Assembly: GCF_028751195.1 (NCBI RefSeq) | Contig: NZ_CP066784.1 | Location: 4,092,001-4,156,000 of the forward strand | DNA length: 64,000 nucleotides | DNA from: Alicyclobacillus sp. ALC3 | GTDB lineage: Bacteria; Bacillota; Bacilli; Alicyclobacillales; Alicyclobacillaceae | Direction of reading: 5' to 3' | In this document: in pieces, positions 7,423 through 15,265 of the stretch | How the letters are laid out: each line of letters opens with the position of its first letter | Position numbering within the stretch: position 1 is the first letter of the stretch | Made by a program: the position numbers and the translations under genes | The notes under the pieces: model-generated | Seen by the model: only the letters and a program-made list of their open reading frames with translations | The model's database searches: none | What the model was told of the DNA's origin: nothing

Positions 7423-8379
7423 GTGAGTGTTGACCTGAAACAGCAGTTTTCCAGGTATGTGACCTTTACGCGTGCGCAGTGGGCTCCGTTGCGAGCTGCA
7501 ACGCCACTGCCACTAGATGAGGAAGACCTGGAGCAGTTGCATGGACTGAATGAGCAAGTGTCAATGTCCGAGGTTGAAGAGGTGTATCTACCGCTCTCAC
7601 GGTTGCTTCACCTCTACGTCGAAGCCACGAAGAGCCTGTATGAAGTGACAAGTGAATTTCTTGGCAGTGCTGCCGCAAAGGTGCCGTATATCATCGGCAT
7701 CGCCGGCAGTGTGGCCGTGGGGAAGAGTACGACGGCCCGCATCGTGCAGGCGCTTTTGTCACGCTGGCCAAGTCATCCAAAAGTCGACCTGATTACGACG
7801 GATGGTTTTTTGTATCCAAATGCGGTGCTGGAGCAGCGACAGCTGATGAAGCGCAAAGGCTTCCCAGAGAGTTATGATGTCCGCAGGTTGATTAACTTCA
7901 TGGCTGATGTCAAGTCCGGACTTCCTCTAGTGGAAGCCCCCGTCTATTCACACCTAGTCTACGATGTGGTGCCGGGGTCCACAGTGCGGGTTCAGTCGCC
8001 AGATATTGTGATTGTCGAAGGGCTGAACGTATTGCAGACCAATGGCAACCGGTCGACACGTAAGGCGCCGCGCTTGTTTGTGTCGGATTTCTTCGATTTC
8101 ACAATTTATGTGGACGCCAGTGAAGCGGACATCCGCAACTGGTATATTCAGCGTTTTCTGCGCTTGCGTGACACAGCATTTCGCGACGAAAAGTCGTACT
8201 TTCGCCGCTACGCCGACTTGTCGGTTGATGAAGCTATCGATACTGCGTCTCAGATCTGGGATGAAATTAACGCAGTCAACCTGCGCGCGAACATTGAACC
8301 AACGCGTCAACGCGCGCAGTTGATCTTGGAAAAAGGACCCGCGCACAAAGTCGAACGCGTTCACCTGCGAAAACTATGA
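7423..8379 (+). CDS. coaA: Pantothenate kinase, type I
   Basis: The enzyme phosphorylates pantothenate with ATP, the first step of coenzyme A synthesis, in the cytoplasm. The P-loop GSVAVGKST is at residues 95-103. Further family blocks are [50 protein letters not shown] and [14 protein letters not shown], with the C-terminal [16 protein letters not shown] 7423 is preferred because it gives 318 residues, close to the 319 of B. subtilis CoaA, with GGAGG 11 nt upstream. Upstream in-frame starts have no RBS. It is probably transcribed alone or with the DinB-like gene. Confidence 0.95.
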   Translation: MSVDLKQQFSRYVTFTRAQWAPLRAATPLPLDEEDLEQLHGLNEQVSMSEVEEVYLPLSRLLHLYVEATKSLYEVTSEFLGSAAAKVPYIIGIAGSVAVGKSTTARIVQALLSRWPSHPKVDLITTDGFLYPNAVLEQRQLMKRKGFPESYDVRRLINFMADVKSGLPLVEAPVYSHLVYDVVPGSTVRVQSPDIVIVEGLNVLQTNGNRSTRKAPRLFVSDFFDFTIYVDASEADIRNWYIQRFLRLRDTAFRDEKSYFRRYADLSVDEAIDTASQIWDEINAVNLRANIEPTRQRAQLILEKGPAHKVERVHLRKL

Positions 8380-8430
8380 GGGTGTGCGGTTGCGGTTCGT
8401 CAGGCGGGATCGCGAAGGAGGAACAAGCAA

Positions 8431-8892
8431 ATGAGCCATGCAGAACAGTTCGCACAGCAGTGGAAGGCACAACGTGATGTCTTAGAAAGTGTTCTCGCTC
8501 GAATTCCTGAAGGTCAAGAAGGATTTAAACCGTGGGAGGGCGCAATGAGCCTTGGTGGACTCGCTCTACACGCGGCGACTTCGGCTAAGTTGTTTGCTCA
8601 GATCGCGGCGACAGGGGAGTTCGCTCGTCCGAGTGTGGAAGCCGCTTCAATGGCCGAGATTAGGGCGGCAGTTCATGAACTCACCGAACAGACGATGGCG
8701 TTGCTGGTGTCGATTTCTGACGAGCGCTGGGCTCAGTCAGTTGACATGACCCATGTGCTCGGGCGGGAAGTAGAGGTGTCGGGTATGCTGTACGGCATGC
8801 GTGACCACGAGGTTCACCACAAAGGGCAACTGTTCGTTTACGCACGGATGGTTGGCGCAGAAGACCTACCCATGTTCACCAAGTTTGCGTAA
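8431..8892 (+). CDS. DinB-fold protein (putative metal-dependent four-helix protein)
   Basis: This is a 153-residue protein with ATG 8431 behind GAAGGAGG. The DinB/YfiT superfamily is a four-helix bundle binding a divalent metal through three His residues, often thiol-dependent transferases. The visible ligand pattern is His near residue 48 (GLALHAATSAK) and the C-terminal DHEVHHKGQL block, where HxxxHH.GQL is the family signature. It lies 51 bp after coaA and may be in the same transcript. Substrate and physiological role cannot be inferred from the sequence. Confidence 0.85.
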   Translation: MSHAEQFAQQWKAQRDVLESVLARIPEGQEGFKPWEGAMSLGGLALHAATSAKLFAQIAATGEFARPSVEAASMAEIRAAVHELTEQTMALLVSISDERWAQSVDMTHVLGREVEVSGMLYGMRDHEVHHKGQLFVYARMVGAEDLPMFTKFA

Positions 8893-9042
8893 CTCTTAAC
8901 GGTGTTTTTTTGCCGTCACCCGGGGCATTTACCGCTTCTCCAGTCAAAGGGCGTTCATACGGTACTGTATGTCGCTTGCAAGCAGTCTGTTGGCAGCGCG
9001 CTGCAAACAGGCAAAGACTGCAGACTGGAAGGAGGCCTTTAC

Positions 9043-9168
9043 ATGTACGATGGTGGCGCATTCGGAGGATACACCCGTTGGGCGGTAGTGTTTCTCATCA
9101 TCTTCGTGTTGTTCATCCTGCTCGTCCCGTACACCGTGACGACCTGCACGACGACACCGGTGTACTGA
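9043..9168 (+). CDS. YjcZ-like sporulation-associated miniprotein (41 aa)
   Basis: ATG 9043 follows GGAAGGAGG. The product has a Gly/Tyr-rich N-terminus (MYDGGAFGGYTRWA) and a single membrane segment (VVFLIIFVLFILLVPY), then a short Thr/Cys tail (TVTTCTTTPVY). This matches the size and plan of YjcZ family proteins of spore formers, membrane miniproteins expressed during sporulation. The Cys-containing tail is longer than usual. Family assignment is by pattern and regulation was not seen. Confidence 0.7.
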   Translation: MYDGGAFGGYTRWAVVFLIIFVLFILLVPYTVTTCTTTPVY

Positions 9169-9236
9169 GCAGAAGTTGCAGTCGGCAGTGGCTCTGTTGA
9201 CAATGCAACGCACCGACAAGCAGTGAGGAGTACGAG

Positions 9237-9267
9237 GCGCGGCCGCAGGGCCGCGCTTTGTCGTTTT
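9237..9267 (+). terminator. Rho-independent terminator after the YjcZ-like gene
   Basis: GCGCGGCC and GGCCGCGC form an 8-bp GC-only stem with a GCAG loop, followed by TTTGTCGTTTT. It is 68 bp after the YjcZ-like stop and separates it from hemQ. Confidence 0.8.
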
Positions 9268-9363
9268 GGTTTACAGCCTGTGTTTGGTAGACTGGACGGT
9301 GACTGCACAGTGGTTGTGCACTGCGTGCATGACCGATGTTAGACAAGTTGAGGGGGTGCAATC

Positions 9364-10125
9364 GTGGCAGAACACAGAAACGAAGCCGTCGACACGCTGG
9401 AAGGGTGGTATGTGTCGCACGACTTGCGAACTGTAGATTGGCAAGCTTGGCGTCAGTTGACTGCCGGCGAACGAAGCGCAGCCATGGAAGAGTTGTTTCG
9501 AGCCCACCAGCGCTTTCAGAATCGAGAGGCAGAGCGCACAGGCGGATATGGCCTCTACGCGATTGCGGGCAATAAGGCGGACATCATGTGGGTTCAGCTC
9601 AGGCCGACACTGGAGGAACTGACTGCTGCGAAGACTGAACTGAATCACTGCAGATTTGCTGACTTCACGAAGCCGGCCTATTCTTACGTATCCATCGTGG
9701 AACTGAGCGCTTACCTAGCGAAACCTGGCGTAGATGTGTCTGAGGATGCGTACATACAGGGCCGCTTGAAGCCAGCCTTACCGTCTGCGAAGAACGTCTG
9801 CTTTTACCCGATGAACAAGAAGCGCAGTGGGGAGGACAACTGGTATATGCTCCCGATGGAGGCGCGTCGGGAGATGATGCGAAGCCACGGGCTGATTGGC
9901 CGAGCCTACGCGGGACAAGTTAAGCAGATCATCACCGGATCGGTCGGCCTCGATGACTGGGAATGGGGCGTTACCCTGTACGCCGACGACCCGGTGCAGT
10001 TTAAAAAGCTTGTGTACGAAATGCGATTCGACGAAGCGAGTGCTCGTTACGCCGAATTTGGCTCGTTCTACGTGGGCAGCCGCATTGACATCGCTGATTT
10101 ATCGGCCATGCTCGACCTGCGGTAA
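9364..10125 (+). CDS. hemQ: Coproheme decarboxylase (chlorite dismutase-like family)
   Basis: In monoderm bacteria this cytoplasmic enzyme converts Fe-coproporphyrin III to heme b by two peroxide-dependent decarboxylations. The GTG start follows GAGGGGGTG. Visible signatures are the catalytic Tyr148 within FYPMNKKR, the NWYMLPMEARREMM segment, the proximal heme ligand His175 (RSHGLIGRAYAG) and the late GSVGLDDWEWGVTLYADDP block. The 253-residue length is typical. No other coproporphyrin-pathway gene is adjacent. Also known as ChdC. Confidence 0.95.
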   Translation: MAEHRNEAVDTLEGWYVSHDLRTVDWQAWRQLTAGERSAAMEELFRAHQRFQNREAERTGGYGLYAIAGNKADIMWVQLRPTLEELTAAKTELNHCRFADFTKPAYSYVSIVELSAYLAKPGVDVSEDAYIQGRLKPALPSAKNVCFYPMNKKRSGEDNWYMLPMEARREMMRSHGLIGRAYAGQVKQIITGSVGLDDWEWGVTLYADDPVQFKKLVYEMRFDEASARYAEFGSFYVGSRIDIADLSAMLDLR

Positions 10126-10188
10126 CTCCACTGCTCCACGTGCAGGACTGCTAATTGCCTGATGGCACACCGCGTTTTCGCAGTGCGA

Positions 10189-10395
10189 TTAAGACTCGGA
10201 CTGCAACCCAGCGAGGCGATGTGCCTCAGGCAAACAGGCAGCAGGAAGTGGGTTCGGGAACTCCGCGGAGAACGATGCTGTGCAGATGCCAAGCGGATAC
10301 CGAACACCGGATATATCCTGGCGAAATCCGGTTCGAAACACGCGGTCATACGCCTGAGTGTTGTGCAACTGTTTACAATGAATGCAAAAGTACAC
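10189..10395 (-). CDS. Small Cys-containing protein (68 aa), member of a repeated local family
   Basis: GTG at 10395 (minus strand) lies 6 nt after AAAGAGGTGG. The product begins MYFCIHC (a CxxC pair), continues FRTGFRQDISGVRYPLGICTAS, and has a later Cys at PAACLPE. The TG(F/Y)R....V.YPLG(I/M)C segment recurs in the small protein at 55079-55309, and a looser Y.....IPYGVC occurs in 54788-54982. The three look like paralogues. Four Cys plus His residues suggest metal binding, but no known finger matches. Larger in-frame upstream starts lack an RBS. Function is unknown. Confidence 0.6.
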   Translation of the reverse strand: MYFCIHCKQLHNTQAYDRVFRTGFRQDISGVRYPLGICTASFSAEFPNPLPAACLPEAHRLAGLQSES

Positions 10396-10540
10396 GTCGC
10401 CACCTCTTTCTATAGAATTCCTATCACTTGCTACTAGTTTCGAATGCTTTCGACGATTTATGAGGGTAACTGCGAAACGATCTTGATCATCTTTCCGGGG
10501 CATGTTGCAAGAAGGGCGCAAATTAAGTTGAAAGCGCGGC

Positions 10541-11293
10541 TTACACGCCGCGCCGATGTGGGTCCCAGATGTACTTGTGAATTTGTACGTTTAGTTTCAC
10601 ATGTTTCAGTCGGTGCTCAATCATGAGTGCAGCAAGTTCCTCAGCTGGCATCGACTCAAACACCGGGCTGAACAACACATGTCCTTGCTGGTAGTGTGTT
10701 TTGAGCACAGAGAGTGCGGTGTCGAAATCGGTTCGACTGCCGATCACGAATTTCACCTCATCTTGTGGTCCAAGGCACGCAAAGTTCGAACTCACCATCT
10801 TCCCCATCTCACCGCTCGAAGGCAGTTTGTAATCGACAATGAAACGTACCTTGCGAAACAGCTGTTCGTTCGTTTCGCGGTCCCGTCGAAATGGCGTGAG
10901 GTCAATGGCGCCGTTGGTTTCCACGTGAATGTCTTCAATGGGACCGAGTTCTCCAAGCGCACGCAGTAACATGCGGGACTTTTCACCATGCATGAGCGGT
11001 TCGCCGCCGGTCAGACAGACGCGCGGATTGGCAAACATTTTGACTTGCAGGGCAGTTTCGGCGATACTCGCGTAATACACTGGCTTTTCCGGCGCGTAAC
11101 TATATGGGGTGTCGCACCAGGTACAGCGGAGATTACAGTTAAAGATTCGGACAAACGTAGTCATATAGCCAGCTTGTGTGCCTTCTCCTTCGATCGTTTC
11201 AAAAACTTCTACCATCGGCAAGCGGACACCGTCCCACGGTCGCGATGTCTCGTTGTTGTCGGTTTCTAACGTCAGTTGTCTTGCGTCTGTCAT
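10541..11293 (-). CDS. queE: 7-carboxy-7-deazaguanine synthase (radical SAM)
   Basis: The enzyme rearranges 6-carboxy-tetrahydropterin to 7-carboxy-7-deazaguanine on the route to preQ0, queuosine and 7-deazaguanine modifications. The radical-SAM cluster motif CNLRCTWC (Cys53, 57, 60) is followed by DTPYSYAP. GEGTQAG and CLTGGEPLMH (SAM-binding GGE) are present, as is HVETNGAID. The product is 250 residues. The ATG at 11293 overlaps the queD stop by 4 bases, so the two are translationally coupled. QueC and QueF are not in the window. Confidence 0.95.
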   Translation of the reverse strand: MTDARQLTLETDNNETSRPWDGVRLPMVEVFETIEGEGTQAGYMTTFVRIFNCNLRCTWCDTPYSYAPEKPVYYASIAETALQVKMFANPRVCLTGGEPLMHGEKSRMLLRALGELGPIEDIHVETNGAIDLTPFRRDRETNEQLFRKVRFIVDYKLPSSGEMGKMVSSNFACLGPQDEVKFVIGSRTDFDTALSVLKTHYQQGHVLFSPVFESMPAEELAALMIEHRLKHVKLNVQIHKYIWDPHRRGV

Positions 11294-11787
11294 CGCTGTT
11301 GCTCGCTTTCTTCGGTTGATTCCATCCACTCTCGTTTTGCGGTTGCAAAGCTGGTTGGGGTTTCGTACAAAGTAATTTCTTCGAGCCGACAACCTGTTGC
11401 TTTTAGCCCCCGTGCTGCCAATGCACCGTCGAATTGTTCCCAAATCCACACGACCATGTTTTCTGCTGTCGTGTTCATCGGTGGCAGCACTTCGTTGAGA
11501 TAGCGATGGTCGAGTTGTGCTTCAATCTCCTGGCGGTAGATCGCCTTTAAGTCACTGAAGTCTACAGTCAACCCAGTGTGACCTGGAACTCCACTGACTG
11601 TCACGATGAGCCTGTAGGTGTGGCCGTGCAGGCTCTGGCATTTTCCTTCGTATAAGTGCAGGTGGTGGGCAGCATCGAACGTAAACTCTTTGCTGACCGC
11701 GACCCTTTTGTTGTGATAGCGCAGCTGGGAGGGCAGGATGTCGGAGTGCAGATTCTGAAGTTTGGCAGGAAAATGAAACTCGGTCAC
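11290..11787 (-). CDS. queD: 6-carboxy-5,6,7,8-tetrahydropterin synthase
   Basis: The enzyme converts dihydroneopterin triphosphate to 6-carboxytetrahydropterin, the substrate of QueE. The PTPS fold shows EFTFDAAHHLHLYEGKC (zinc His and catalytic Cys50), LHGHTY (zinc His54/His56), TGLTVDFSDLK, LDHRYLNEV and PTTENM-type MNTTAENMVVW. GTG 11787 is chosen because GGAGAGGAG lies just upstream and the protein then starts close to the fold. It forms a two-gene leftward unit with queE. No preQ1 riboswitch is seen in the 100 bases upstream. Confidence 0.93.
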   Translation of the reverse strand: MTEFHFPAKLQNLHSDILPSQLRYHNKRVAVSKEFTFDAAHHLHLYEGKCQSLHGHTYRLIVTVSGVPGHTGLTVDFSDLKAIYRQEIEAQLDHRYLNEVLPPMNTTAENMVVWIWEQFDGALAARGLKATGCRLEEITLYETPTSFATAKREWMESTEESEQQR

Positions 11788-11889
11788 GATGGGCACTCCT
11801 CTCCACTCTGTTGTGTAAATCAGTATACTATACAGACATGCGTGGGAAAGCAGCGTTTGATAAATCGGCGCTAGGGTGTGAGTGTGAGC

Positions 11890-11916
11890 AAAAAAAAGAG
11901 GCCGATTGGCCTCTTT
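11890..11916 (-). terminator. Rho-independent terminator reading leftward
   Basis: AAAGAGGCC and GGCCTCTTT form a 9-bp stem with a 4-nt loop. On the minus strand an eight-T run follows. It would stop leftward transcription arriving from the integrase gene (or, before integration, from the chromosomal gene now at 52806) ahead of queD. Confidence 0.85.
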
Positions 11917-12016
11917 CCGCACAGATGCTTTGCGACACAGTGGACGGATGCCGCTCTACCACAAAAATGCCAGCCAGAAAATCCAAGCGAACGCATGACA
12001 CCTTAAACAGACCACA

Positions 12017-13447
12017 CTACCCCGCGTAGTGTATTGTGACTTCGTAATTTGGATGCACATCGATGCGCTCGACAACAGCGCGGATGAGTTCCTTTCGCTC
12101 TGACGGTTCGGCAGTGTCCCACATGGCCCGGAATGATCGCAGGATGTCCGCGATCATCTCCGGGCTTCTGCGTTGTGGAGTGGGGAGCGCCTGCAGCTGT
12201 ACTCGCAGATCCATTTCCTCTTCGGTTAGCTGCTGCAGCCGGTTACGCAGCTGCTCAGAATCGATAATCTCTTTGTCGTAGGCGTCCATCCAGCGCGCGC
12301 GGCGCTCCTGTAGCTTGTTGAGAGCGGCATCAATGTTGTTTGACTGACCGTCATCGGCATCTGCAACGACATCCGTAGCGCGCCCTTCGAGCAGGTCATA
12401 GTGGTAAGCCTCGAGCTTTGACAGAATCGCTTCTTCGAGACGACTTTCCATCATCCGCGGCATGCTGCACAGTTTGGTGTGAACCTTCTCGACGCACATG
12501 TACTGGCGATACACTTTGCCATCCGATTTCCGTGTCCGGTAGTGACTCACTCCGTGCATGGCGCTGCCACATAGGCCGCAGCGTAAGACGCCGGTGAGAG
12601 AGTATGTTCCGGTACCGGACCGACTGGGCATTCGCGCACGGCCTTCACGTATATCCTGAGCGCGTTCAAAGGTCTTGCGGTCAACAATACCTTCATGTAC
12701 TCCGTCGACGACCACAGCGTCGTCTGTGCGTCTGCCGCCGCCCGTGCGATATCCATATCGGACGTAGCCTGCGTAGAGCGGATTGCGCAACACGTATTTC
12801 AGCGCCGTTTGGGTCCAGCGAGTGCCAGGGGAGGGCTGCATGTCAGCGGGCTTGTTCAACCAGTTGAGAATCTGCTTGAGTCCGTCGCCGGCGACGTAGC
12901 GACGAAAGATTTCGCGCACAACCTGCGCTTGGTCTTCGCGTGGTAGCAGGGTACCATCGGTGTAGTCATAACCGAAGGCAGGTTTACCACCGCTCCAGCG
13001 TCCTTGGCGTGTCATCTCGAGTTGACCCATGCGTGTGCGCTCGGCGAGCTGCTCGCGTTCCCACTGAGCCATGGCCGCGACAATGGTAATGAACAGCCTG
13101 CCCATGGCCGATGTGGTGTCGAACACCTCCGTGGCGCTCTTGAATCCGACCCGGTAGCGTTCGAAGTGCTGGAGCAGCTGGTAGAGGTCCATCACGTTAC
13201 GAGTGAGACGGTCAAGCTTGTAGACAAGTACGACGTCGATGTCGCCTGCCTCGATGTCCTTCATGAGACGCTGCAGTTCCGGACGGTCTGTGTTCTTTGC
13301 GCTCACGCCGCCATCCGTATAGATGCCGACGATGGTCCAGCCCTGGGAATCACAGAACGACCGCAGACGGTCAAACTGGGCGTCTAGGGAGAATCCATCG
13401 TCCGCTTGCATTGTGGTCGAGACGCGTGAATAGAGGGCTGCTCTCAT
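12017..13447 (-). CDS. int: Large serine recombinase (prophage integrase)
   Basis: This 476-residue enzyme catalyses site-specific integration and excision through a Ser-linked intermediate. The N-terminal resolvase domain has YSRVSTTMQADDGFSLDAQ (nucleophile Ser10), the VLVYKLDRLTRN block and a long helix MAQWEREQLAERT. A recombinase domain follows (GKPAFGYDY, TGTYSLTGVLRCGLCGS), then a zinc ribbon (CGLCG with later paired Cys in YMCVEKVHTKLC) and a predicted coiled coil from about residue 375. It marks the left prophage end and points outward. No recombination directionality factor was recognised, though several small genes could encode one. Confidence 0.95.
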   Translation of the reverse strand: MRAALYSRVSTTMQADDGFSLDAQFDRLRSFCDSQGWTIVGIYTDGGVSAKNTDRPELQRLMKDIEAGDIDVVLVYKLDRLTRNVMDLYQLLQHFERYRVGFKSATEVFDTTSAMGRLFITIVAAMAQWEREQLAERTRMGQLEMTRQGRWSGGKPAFGYDYTDGTLLPREDQAQVVREIFRRYVAGDGLKQILNWLNKPADMQPSPGTRWTQTALKYVLRNPLYAGYVRYGYRTGGGRRTDDAVVVDGVHEGIVDRKTFERAQDIREGRARMPSRSGTGTYSLTGVLRCGLCGSAMHGVSHYRTRKSDGKVYRQYMCVEKVHTKLCSMPRMMESRLEEAILSKLEAYHYDLLEGRATDVVADADDGQSNNIDAALNKLQERRARWMDAYDKEIIDSEQLRNRLQQLTEEEMDLRVQLQALPTPQRRSPEMIADILRSFRAMWDTAEPSERKELIRAVVERIDVHPNYEVTIHYAG

Positions 13448-13486
13448 GCGCTCAGAGCCTCCTGTGTTGGTGCTTCTTCATCTAGT

Positions 13487-13921
13487 CTACGCGCCCCAGT
13501 CGAAGTCGTCAGTTTCGACCGGCACAAGTCCTGCGAACTCCTGAAATATGACACCGTCGAGGATGCCGACAACGGAGAAATCTGTAGGGGCGAGTTCAAC
13601 GGGAGGGATGCGATCACCGCTCACGCGCAGGTTGACTAGGTCACTCCGAATACCTTCTACAAGGCGGACTGTGACTTCCTCGGCGAAACGCACGAGGCAA
13701 ATTTGGCACTCGCGGTCGGGCCAGCGCGCTTCACGAAAGATGGCATAGTTGCCTTCGCGTAACCCGAACGAATCTAGACCGTTGTCAGCAATCTGAACGG
13801 CAAAGCGGTTGTATGGCGCCCATGACTTGACGGTGAGGCTGTCTTTCGCCTGTTGATCACCCAGGAAGACGGTTTCGAGGGATGGGACCGGACCAATTAG
13901 CGGAACCAAGTCTGTGCTCAA
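13487..13921 (-). CDS. LexA/S24-like domain protein lacking catalytic residues
   Basis: This 144-residue protein has no HTH. It resembles the S24/LexA C-terminal fold: residues near 43-60 (FAVQIADNGLDSFGLREGN) occupy the place of the GDSM..G...GD motif, ECQICLVRFAEEVTVR the place of the Lys segment, and FSVVGILDGVI the final strand. The nucleophilic Ser (DSM) reads DNG, and the general-base Lys is Arg (TVR). It therefore appears unable to self-cleave. It is in one operon with the ImmA-like peptidase upstream (14 bp gap), suggesting a regulatory or substrate-recognition partner. The family call is by pattern only. Confidence 0.65.
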   Translation of the reverse strand: MSTDLVPLIGPVPSLETVFLGDQQAKDSLTVKSWAPYNRFAVQIADNGLDSFGLREGNYAIFREARWPDRECQICLVRFAEEVTVRLVEGIRSDLVNLRVSGDRIPPVELAPTDFSVVGILDGVIFQEFAGLVPVETDDFDWGA

Positions 13922-13935
13922 ACTGGTTGCCTCCT

Positions 13936-14568
13936 TCAGATATCTGCGCGCCGACGAGTGCCGATAACTGACCCGTCCCTGACGAGGTATTCAATGCGGC
14001 GGTCAGCGGGATGGCGATAGCTGTAGTCGTAGCTCGCAGTAGCTTCGCGAACCGCGGCTGCCATCTGGTTCTCGGCGGCGATGGTGTAGAGGCGCTGTTC
14101 AAGAAGCCTCAGTCGGGCATCCATGAACGGTTGCGGTACGTCGAACGAATACGCGAGTTGGTCGACTAGTTGAGCGCGCGACGACGCCTGGGTGATGCAG
14201 TTGGCAATCATGAATGTGGGGGCGAGGCTGTACATGGCGAACATGTCTGCTTGGAACTCCTGAAGTGCCCTCCAGTCGTCCTTCATGAACTCCTGGCGCC
14301 CAGCGTGAAGGAGAACGTGCCCGAGCTCGTGAGCCATCTCCACGCGCTGCTGTTCCCAAGGGAGTCGACGATCTACGATGACCGAGTACATGTCTGCACG
14401 AAAGTGGTAGTTGGTCGACGGCTGCGCGAGAAAGTGGACCCAGATGCCTGCGTCATGCGCGAAGACCTCTAGGTCGATATCCTGCGGACAGCGGATGTGG
14501 TTCGCGCGGTAGAAGTCGACGATGGACGACTCGAGGTGGGTAGGGCGGTAGTGTGTGATGTCGAACAT
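13936..14568 (-). CDS. ImmA/IrrE-family metallopeptidase (prophage induction)
   Basis: This 210-residue protein starts at ATG 14568 with GGAGG upstream. The zinc motif is HELGH (residues 80-84), preceded by ERVEMA-like QQRVEMA and followed by a helix with EFQAD (Glu104, probable third ligand). ImmA of ICEBs1 and relatives cleave the element's repressor after DNA damage, and IrrE/PprI acts similarly on DdrO. The XRE repressor at 16696-17097 is the natural candidate substrate. A consensus SOS box sits between its -10 and RBS, so the protease itself seems LexA controlled. The C-terminal about 70 residues are family-variable. Confidence 0.88.
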   Translation of the reverse strand: MFDITHYRPTHLESSIVDFYRANHIRCPQDIDLEVFAHDAGIWVHFLAQPSTNYHFRADMYSVIVDRRLPWEQQRVEMAHELGHVLLHAGRQEFMKDDWRALQEFQADMFAMYSLAPTFMIANCITQASSRAQLVDQLAYSFDVPQPFMDARLRLLEQRLYTIAAENQMAAAVREATASYDYSYRHPADRRIEYLVRDGSVIGTRRRADI

Positions 14569-14587
14569 ACGATGCGCCTCCGTAATA

Positions 14588-14631
14588 GGAACGTATGTTC
14601 GTATTATAGACACGGAAGAGCTGAAATGGAA
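14588..14631 (-). promoter_or_regulatory. Leftward promoter with consensus LexA (SOS) box for the ImmA-like operon
   Basis: On the minus strand TATAAT (complement of 14603-14608) is followed at once by CGAACATACGTTCC (14588-14601), which fits the Gram-positive LexA consensus CGAACRNRYGTTYC at every position. TTCCAT lies 17 bp upstream of the -10 as a modest -35. The box lies just downstream of the -10, between it and the RBS, a classic repression position. LexA binding is inferred from the match. Confidence 0.75.
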
Positions 14632-14676
14632 GTGCATAGAAACGTAAAGGGCCCCTTAACTCTGAGGCCCCATGAA

Positions 14677-15264
14677 TCACAGGTGTTTAGCGAAATATGC
14701 CTGGGCGAAGCCGCTCACAACAGCAATAATGAGGCCAAACAAAAGACCGCCCACTACCATCATCCAAATCTGCCAACGGCGATCGTCTTTTGTGTTCGTC
14801 CACTTCTGGAGACTCTCAATTGACTTCCTTAATTCTGACGTTTGAGTGCCAATGTTCTTATCAATACTGGCTAGGCGTTCACTCATGGTGTCTAATTTGG
14901 CATTGAAAGTGCTCTCTAAACCGTCTAGACGAGCAGTAATTGCACGAGTGGAATCGTCAACAGTTCGATAGACGAAATTACGGGCGCTCTGGTCCATCTC
15001 CGGTTCCACGCTCCCTTCGGTTACAGTATATCCGAGGATGTCGTCGTTAGACACCGATTGTCGTTGGTCTTTCTTCGAGAATCTCATGCTTGTCCCGCTC
15101 ACTTTAAATGCGGCAGAGTTGATGGGCGCTGGACGCGCCTCAGCACCTACACCATCCGCGAACAGCAAAGAGTGCGACGCGGTAAGCGCGATCCCAATGA
15201 ACGCAGCTTTTGTTGCCATTGTTCGACGACTTTGCACCGCGGGGCTAAACGATACCGTTGGCAT
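14677..15264 (-). CDS. Prophage accessory protein with coiled coil and C-terminal membrane anchor
   Basis: This 195-residue protein has ATG 15264 just past the upstream stop codon, so it is coupled to that gene, with GGAGG at the right place. The N-terminal 40 residues include a hydrophobic stretch (AAFIGIALTASHSLLFADG) that could be a signal or anchor. Residues about 95-150 form heptad-like helices (LDGLESTFNAKLDTMSERL, IDKNIGTQTSELRKSI), and the C-terminus is a clear membrane helix (WMMVVGGLLFGLIIAVVSG). The plan is that of a cytoplasmic-membrane sensor or tether. It is always paired here with the 138-aa gene before it. No known function; a superinfection or defence role is a guess. Confidence 0.75.
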   Translation of the reverse strand: MPTVSFSPAVQSRRTMATKAAFIGIALTASHSLLFADGVGAEARPAPINSAAFKVSGTSMRFSKKDQRQSVSNDDILGYTVTEGSVEPEMDQSARNFVYRTVDDSTRAITARLDGLESTFNAKLDTMSERLASIDKNIGTQTSELRKSIESLQKWTNTKDDRRWQIWMMVVGGLLFGLIIAVVSGFAQAYFAKHL

Positions 15265-15265
15265 G

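Noticed and set aside
10541..11787. queD-queE as part of the prophage (phage deazaguanine genes)
   Set aside because: They lie outside the integrase end and behind a terminator. Nothing marks them as phage genes, though the link to the TGT-like gene remains a point of interest.
11788..11880. preQ1 riboswitch before queD
   Set aside because: The upstream leader lacks the short hairpin plus A-rich tail of preQ1-I and is too short for preQ1-II.
11940..12010. A D-arm-like GGTAGAGC on the minus strand next to the prophage end, as a possible tRNA integration target
   Set aside because: No matching acceptor stem, anticodon stem or TTCRA loop is present. The serine integrase also does not require a tRNA target.
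11920..12016. Attempt to read the attachment core by comparing the left end with 52649-52754
   Set aside because: Only short chance matches such as CACTA were found, below what could be distinguished from background by eye. An empty-site comparison is needed.
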